Notes under the pieces: model-generated
Seen by the model: the letters and a program-made list of their open reading frames with translations, nothing else
Databases searched by the model: none
Told to the model about the DNA's origin: nothing
In this document: piece after piece, positions 58,364-64,000 of the stretch
Position numbering within the stretch: the first letter of the stretch is position 1
How the letters are laid out: the number at the start of each line of letters is the position of its first letter
From: Selaginella moellendorffii
Taxonomy: Eukaryota > Streptophyta > Lycopodiopsida > Selaginellales > Selaginellaceae
Direction of reading: 5' to 3'
DNA length: 64,000 nucleotides
Assembly: GCF_000143415.4 (NCBI RefSeq)
Contig: NW_003314262.1
Span: 4,164,021-4,228,020 of the forward strand
Made by a program: the position numbers and the translations under genes

Positions 58364-59200
58364 TCAATTGTACTGTAAATCTGAAGTCATCTTTGTTATG
58401 GGGATGTATTTCAGCTTGACTTCTTCTCTCTTGATCTGCTCCTTGATAAAGTAATGAAACATTTCAAAGTGTTTATTTAAACCAAATCTTGGTTCTCCCT
58501 CTAGATCCATTATATTAAATATTCCTTCAGGATATTCTTGCCCCACTTGTCAGCCACAAGAATCAAATTGGGCTTTGATACCAATGTTAAAATCCTATCC
58601 CTTACACCCTAAGCCAATTGGCTAAAGGGGTGATCACTTGATTGTAAAGCCCTTTCTTTATCCTATTATCCTGATATAGTGCCTAGCACATGATGCATTG
58701 GATTCATGATCAATTGAAAACATGTTGTGTTGTCATTGTAGACATTCAGTGGTACTTGCATCTCAAAACTGACAAGCGTCAAATCTAAATGCTTTTTTAA
58801 TAGCTTTCATAACAGCATTATACTCTACTTCACAAGTAGACAATGCTACCATCCTTTGTTTCTAGCTGCGCCATGACACAACCTTATTAGAGAATTTGAA
58901 CATGTACCTAATTGTTGATCTCCTATCATCCAAATCATTGACAAGATCACAATCTACCATTCCATATAGTATAAGTGCACCCAATCCAATTTCTCCTCCT
59001 ACCATCCCCTTGTACTTGTGATAAAGCAATTAAGTTTGTAATACATAGTTAAAAATCCACTTTATTGCATACTAATATCTCTTTTTAGGATTTTACATGA
59101 ACTAGCACACTCTAGAAACAGCTGCAGCTATATCTAGTCTGCTTGATGTGACTAAATACATCAACACTCCAACCATGTTTTGATATGGTAGTTTAGCCAT
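58364..59200 (-). mobile_element. Ty1/copia RT-RNase H remnant
   Basis: On the minus strand, from 59200 downward, are pieces of copia pol: LPYQNMVGVLMYLVTSSRLDI, then VNDLDDRRSTIRYMFKFSNK with WRS, then LSTCEVEYNAVMKAIKKA, and at 58546-58364 KHFEMFHYFIKEQI ... VKLKYIP. These follow copia RNase H order. Stops and gaps break the frame. A further LTR-like piece with a tRNA-iMet-type primer site (TTTGATACCAAT near 58581) interrupts it at about 58590-58740. Confidence 0.75.
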
Positions 59201-61093
59201 TGTAAGCAACTAAATTTTCCATTCTATTTTAGTCATTTAACCACACTTTTGACCACTTGGAGGAGTCTCACTCACAACCTCCATAAGTCCTATTTTGGAC
59301 TTGGGCTTGCTAGCCCCGAGAATGGCATCTCCGCCACTCAACCTTTGCACTTGGTCCAAGTGCTCCACGTGTCCGATCCCATGACCGACAGCCCAAGGTA
59401 CCATTGACGCATCAGCCCATTACACTAAGGCCATGCCCATTCACCTTGGTCACACCGGTGGTTTGACCCCACCTACACTACAGTCCCGTCTCTCAAAGAC
59501 TGGGCCATCTGTCCATGAGTGATCATCCCAGATCCACTCCTTAGCATCCTTAGGATGCCCATAGACATGGGGAATAGCCTTCCCCAATATCCCCTTTCTG
59601 GTCCCCACCAAATCCCTTTCTACCCATGGCCGTGTTCGCTAACACTGCTACTGGATCAAGGCCCTCAAGCCCGACCACTAAGTCCCACGGTCCTCTGGGA
59701 CTTCCTCACCACACGACTATATCCTTGGTCACTACACCAGAGGACTACTCCTCTTCCTTTCCACATTCTAGGCCTTCGGGACAACATTTCGGAACACCGT
59801 GGCCTTACACAAGCCTCGTGGGTACTCTCCCCGCCTTCCACCTTTGGGTGCTCTAGCCATGGGCTTAGAGCGAGGTTCTGTTGAGCCACGCCTGGTATCC
59901 AAGTAGGTAGTGCCACCCACACTTGGACTGGGAGCATTGGCTAGTCGATCTCTCGGGGGAACTAGAGCTGGCTCTTGAACACTTCACCAAGTTACCCTGC
60001 TTGTCGGTCCATGTTCACTTTAGTCTTGGACTTCCTAGTGGGCAGCTCATCACCCAACACTGGGTACAGCCTTCTTGGGCCAAACTGGCCTTTCCTGGCC
60101 AAACTAGCTCCACTACAGTCCTCCCCCTTACTATACTTTTGGAGCTCACCAAACCCCCTAGGGTCTGGGAGACGAACGCTTTGGGCTTTCACCTCTCAGA
60201 CTTGAACTCGGACTCGGACTCGGGCTCGGGCTCAGACTCAGACTCGGACTCGGACTCGGACTCGGACTCGGACTCAGACTCGGGCTCGGGCTCGATCTCG
60301 GCCTCGGCCTTGGTCTCGATCTCGGTCCCGGTCTCGGTCTCGGTCTTGATTTCGACTTCGGACTCCATCTCAGGTCCATCTTGGACTCCATCTCGGACTC
60401 CATCTCGGGTCCATCTCAGACTCCATCTCGGACTCCATCTCGGGTCCATCTCGAACTCCATCTCGAGTCCGTCTCGGACTCAATCTTGGATCCATCTCAG
60501 GTCCACCTCGGACTCCACCTTAGACTCCATCTTGGACTCCATCTCGGACTCCATCACGGACTCCATCACGGACTCCATCTTAGACACTTCCACATGTCAT
60601 GTGTTGGTCCTTTTGGGTCCCTTTTTAGAGCCTCGCTTATTGCTCGCTTCGTGCTCATTCCTCGAGCACTTTGTTGGGAGTTCCACTCCCACTCTCGACC
60701 TTTCAAGTCGGAGCTTTTAGTCCAAATGTGTTACGCTTGTTTGGCTTTTGCTTCAGCCACTACCACGTGGTGCCCTTCCGGCTCCACTTTGGGGCCTAGG
60801 GATTTTGTGTCTCACAACTCCACCACCCATAGACGAAGTTCGATGTCCTCATCAAACGGTAAACCCCTTTTGTAAAGTAATATTCGCATGTATTACCATT
60901 TCCATCTTTGGCACCTAGCCAATATTTGTCTATGGTTTGACACCAAAGGCTCACCATGCCTTATCCATCTTCTAAGGAGTATAGTCTCTCCAACATAGAG
61001 ACTCACTCGACCACCTGGGGTGGTTTGCTTCTTTTTATTGGTTCAATTCTCGCTAAACCTGTTAGAGACACCCTTTCTAACTCAATTCCACTA
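59201..61093 (-). mobile_element. Second type 1 LTR element: 3' LTR and start of the interior, cut by gypsy copy B
   Basis: The LTR is 59201-60816 (about 1.6 kb) and matches those at 5.66 and 11.62 kb, with a hexamer array at about 60197-60590. The interior 60817-61093 matches 7213-7500. The sequence is then interrupted by copy B at 61094. The element itself inserted into the copia remnant at 59200. Confidence 0.8.
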
Positions 61094-62207
61094 TGTAAGG
61101 AACCAACTCCCCGAGATGTCGTAGGCTAAAGGATCCCCAAAAGCTTGACCGAAATGACAAAGAGTTCATCAGATGGGACCAAGTCGAGGATCGAGTCCAA
61201 GACCGACTCTAGGACTGAGTTCGAGATAGAGTTCGGAATCAAGTCTGAGACCGACTCGGGGACCGAGTTTGAGTCCGAGTTCGAGACCGAGTTCGAGACG
61301 GAGTCCGAGATCCGAAATCGGGTCCGAGACCGAGTTCGAGGTCGAGTCCGAGGTCAGGTCCGAGATCAGGTCCGAGATCGAGTTCGAAATCGAGTCCGAG
61401 ACCGAATCCGAAGTCGGATCCGAAATCGGGTCCGAGATCGAGCCCAAAGCGTGCGTCTCCCAGGGGGGGGGGGCTGCAGGGGGTTCCAAAAGTATAGTAG
61501 GGATAGTGAGGTCCAGGAACCAGTTTTGAAGGGACTCTCCAGTTGGGCTTCCAAACCGACTTGAGGTTGAGACTGGGACCGAGGGGCCTTGGGTGGGAGT
61601 GAGCATGGACTTGGCTAGTGCCGGAGGGGCCATCCAAGGAAGTGCTCAAGAGCAGCTCCCACTCCTGAAAGGGAAACCGACTGTGGTGCTCCCGGCTCAG
61701 GTGGAGTGGTGCCCCACTTGAATACCTTGTGGCTCATTGGTCCTCGCCCTTCCGGGGGCTTGAGCCTTCCCTTCGGGATGGAAGAGGGGGGGTAGAGGTA
61801 CCCATACCGGGCCGTTAGGCCACGGTGTTTCGCCCCGACGTCCCAAAGCAAGTGCTGCACCTAAGGCTTGGGATTTAGAGGGTCCCATGATCAAGTCTTG
61901 TGGTACCAAGGGGTGTTAGGAATCTGGAGGCTTGGTGTGCTTGGCTGCTTGTGCCTGCGGGGAGTGTAGCCGAACCTTAAGTCCAGTCTAACCCGGGGAG
62001 GGGGATTGGGAGAGATTTGGGAATCTGTAGATGGATGGCTAACACTCCGTTGCTCGTGCAGTAAGCAGCTGAAACCAAGTAGGACCAAGTAGGAGCTGGT
62101 ACCATAGGCGAGAACCTTGGCGAGGGAACTTAGCACAAGCCAAGGCAGAGTTGGTCGGATAGGCGAGGTAAGCTGGCAAATTGGAAAGGAAAAATTTGTG
62201 GCTTACA
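61094..62207 (+). repeat. 5' LTR of gypsy copy B
   Basis: 1114 bp, TGTAAGGAACCAACTCC to TGTGGCTTACA. It contains the same hexamer array (about 61180-61445) and a G-tract (61466-61475) in reverse orientation relative to copy A. Confidence 0.88.
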
Positions 62208-62223
62208 ATTTGGTATCGGAGCC
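62208..62223 (+). other. Primer binding site of gypsy copy B
   Basis: ATTTGGTATCGGAGCC directly follows the LTR end, the same sequence type as in copy A. Confidence 0.7.
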
Positions 62224-62266
62224 TCTTCCTCACTTCTAGCGAAGGATAGAGGCGGATTGCTGAGAG

Positions 62267-64000
62267 AGGGCAAGGGCAGGACGTAAGCGAACCCAGGCAG
62301 AGACGGAACCTCCTCCAGAGCTGGAGCCTCCGGTCGAACAGGAGGCGATGGATGAGGAATCCTTGCATGAGGAGGACTCCAGTGACGCAACTTCCAAACA
62401 GGAGTCTAGTGGTGAGGTTCGGTCATCCAAGGCTCGATTGGATGTTCTAGAAGGACAATTGGCACAGACCAATGCCCTGCTAGAGACTCTCGTACGCAAG
62501 CTAAAGCGTGATGAGAAGCGGAAGAAAAAGCGAAAGACTACGGATGCTGGCAGTGCAGAAGGTGCGGACCCTTTGGCAGGGACTGAGGCAAAACCAAACA
62601 AGGTCGAACAGACCGAAGTGGAATCAGTCCCTCAGGCAGTTCCCAAGTACAAACCAAAGCCCCCACCGGTCTTCAAGGGAGTGAACGACTATAAGGTGGT
62701 GGAGGATTGGTTTTACGATATGGAGGACTACTTCCGAGCGTTGCGATTACCAAGCTCGGAGAAAGTCCCATGTGCAAAACCATACTTGGCAGGATAATGC
62801 CAAGTCTTGGTGGAGAACGACAGAGGCCAACGAAGGACCGGTGGCCACTTGGGAAATGATGAAGGCGAGGATCCGCGCAACTTACGTTCCTCCAAATGCT
62901 ACTCTGCATCTAAGGGACGAGCTGAGTAGGCTGAAGCAGACCGGAACCATTCAGGAGTATGTGAATGGGTTTATGGCAAAGAGAATACTTGTCACGGACA
63001 TGGGGGATATGGATGCGTTCCATGCCTTCATATCAGGTTTGCAAACCTGGGCTCGCGGTGAAGTAATGCGGTGGAACCCGACCAACTACAAAGAAGCGTT
63101 GGATGCGGCCATCAAGGTGCATTTCAACGATAACCTGCGAAAGGGGAACACGACGGGGTCGGGATCCACGTTTAGCAAAGGGGCCAAACCAAGGGGAACG
63201 TTTAGCAGAGGGAAATTCAAGACGAGTTTCTCTAAGAATGAGTCCTCGGGGTTCCGGAAAGGCAGATCCGGTGGCCAGCAAGCGAGTACGTGGGGGAGTC
63301 AAGCGAAAAGAGACAAACCCACGGATAAGAAGGTCAAGTCGTATAGCAGTGTGGGAAACAACGTATGCTACAACTGCGGTGAAGCGGGACACTTCTCGAG
63401 GGAATGTCCCTACCCGAAGAAGGCCAGAGCCAATATGGCCATCAAGTCGGGTGAAGTCCAAACTGAGGTATGTGATCCAGTCCCTAACTCAAAGTTACTC
63501 ATTACACGAGCAACTTTGGTAGAGAGTCGTTTGCGACATCTACTAGCCCTCCGAGGGAAGCTCGGAGGTAGCTTTGTTAAAATCCTTATTGACACGGGTG
63601 CTTCGGATAATTTTGTGGCTGCAGACATAGTCCGGCAAGCCGGACTAACGGTGCAGCGGCTAGGCGAACCAAGGACTATAGAGTTTGTTCAAGGTAGCCA
63701 AAGCACCGATGAGGTACTTCGACAAGCGAGAGTCGAAGTGGGGACTTGGAAGGTGGACATGGACTTCACCGTGTTGGACATGGCGGGATTTGACGTGATC
63801 TTCGAAATGGGCTGGTTCAATCGATTCGTGGTAGCCCTGCATGGACAAGGTAGAAACCTTGTGGTACTGGCGAATGCCCAAGGAAGAAGATCTAGGGTGG
63901 AGGCCCAAGATCTAAAGGTAGGGCAAAGCAAGGCCAAAGATTCCTACTTAAACCTGGTGTCCACAAGAGGACAACTCACTAAAGGAACTAAGGCGGCCTT
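62267..64000 (+). pseudogene. Gypsy copy B gag-pol (start lost, frameshift in gag, truncated by window)
   Basis: Where copy A has its gag ATG, copy B has AGG (62267-62269); the next ATG is at 62348 (MDEESLHEEDS). An extra G near 62792-62793 shifts the frame after PYLA, relative to copy A. Downstream the frame is open: RRTLHLRDELSRLKQ-type capsid sequence, basic tail, CCHC knuckle near 63367 and a retropepsin site DTGASDNF near 63592, which keeps the residue lost in copy A. The coding sequence continues past the window edge. Confidence 0.85.

Larger units (their letters stand above)
61094..64000 (+). mobile_element. Ty3/gypsy retrotransposon copy B (5' part, runs off the window)
   Basis: Same family as copy A but in the opposite orientation: 5' LTR 61094-62207, primer site 62208-62223, then gag and the start of pol to the window edge. 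It inserted into a type 1 element. It serves as the unoccupied reference for the TRIM in copy A gag. Confidence 0.9.

Overview
This is a eukaryotic, land-plant nuclear window. It carries plant-type germin, class II formin, TPX2-family and peptidyl-tRNA hydrolase genes, GT-AG introns of about 47-70 bp, and large nested LTR retrotransposons. The compact introns and gene set suggest a lycophyte such as Selaginella; this is inference from sequence character, not a database match.

Layout. 1-3.4 kb: the 3' part of an unrecognised spliced gene and an intact single-exon germin-like gene. 5.66-13.19 kb: a non-coding LTR retrotransposon (called type 1 here) with matching AGAGT target duplications. 15.9-17.4 kb: gene debris (PPR pseudogene, inverted germin 3' duplicate). 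17.8-28.7 kb: a gene island with four spliced genes whose exon sums are exact multiples of three: TPX2-like (-), peptidyl-tRNA hydrolase (-), Tat-SF1/CUS2-like (+) and class II formin (+). 28.7-35.4 kb: AT-rich sequence and decayed duplicates. 35.47-57.39 kb: a Ty3/gypsy chromodomain element (copy A, minus strand) bounded by TAGCT target duplications and carrying three later insertions. 58.3-64 kb: a Ty1/copia remnant, a second type 1 LTR, and the 5' part of a second gypsy element (copy B, plus strand) running off the window.

The most unusual object is a ~13.0 kb DNA element (38,701-51,735) inside the integrase gene of gypsy copy A. It has 18-bp terminal inverted repeats (TATTTCGTTAAAGTGGGA) and two divergent multi-exon genes. 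The minus-strand gene looks like an RNase H-fold transposase with an HTHEDVD motif. The plus-strand gene would encode about 1,430 residues joining a possible ParB-like domain, long charged linkers and a C-terminal FCP1/NIF-type HAD phosphatase-like domain. The element also holds over 20 copies of a 22-bp near-palindrome (ATGGCRTG-N6-CAYGCCAT) that I saw nowhere else in the window. Many copies lie in introns, often just before the 3' splice site.

Insertion order can be read from target duplications and empty sites. Gypsy copy A landed first. Later came a 592-bp TRIM in its gag (empty site in copy B), a 736-bp TRIM in its 3' LTR (empty site in its own 5' LTR), and the 13 kb element in its integrase; that element later received a ~1.08 kb solo-LTR-like insertion in an exon. 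Copy A also carries two 46-52 bp GT-AG insertions in integrase whose removal restores the reading frame.
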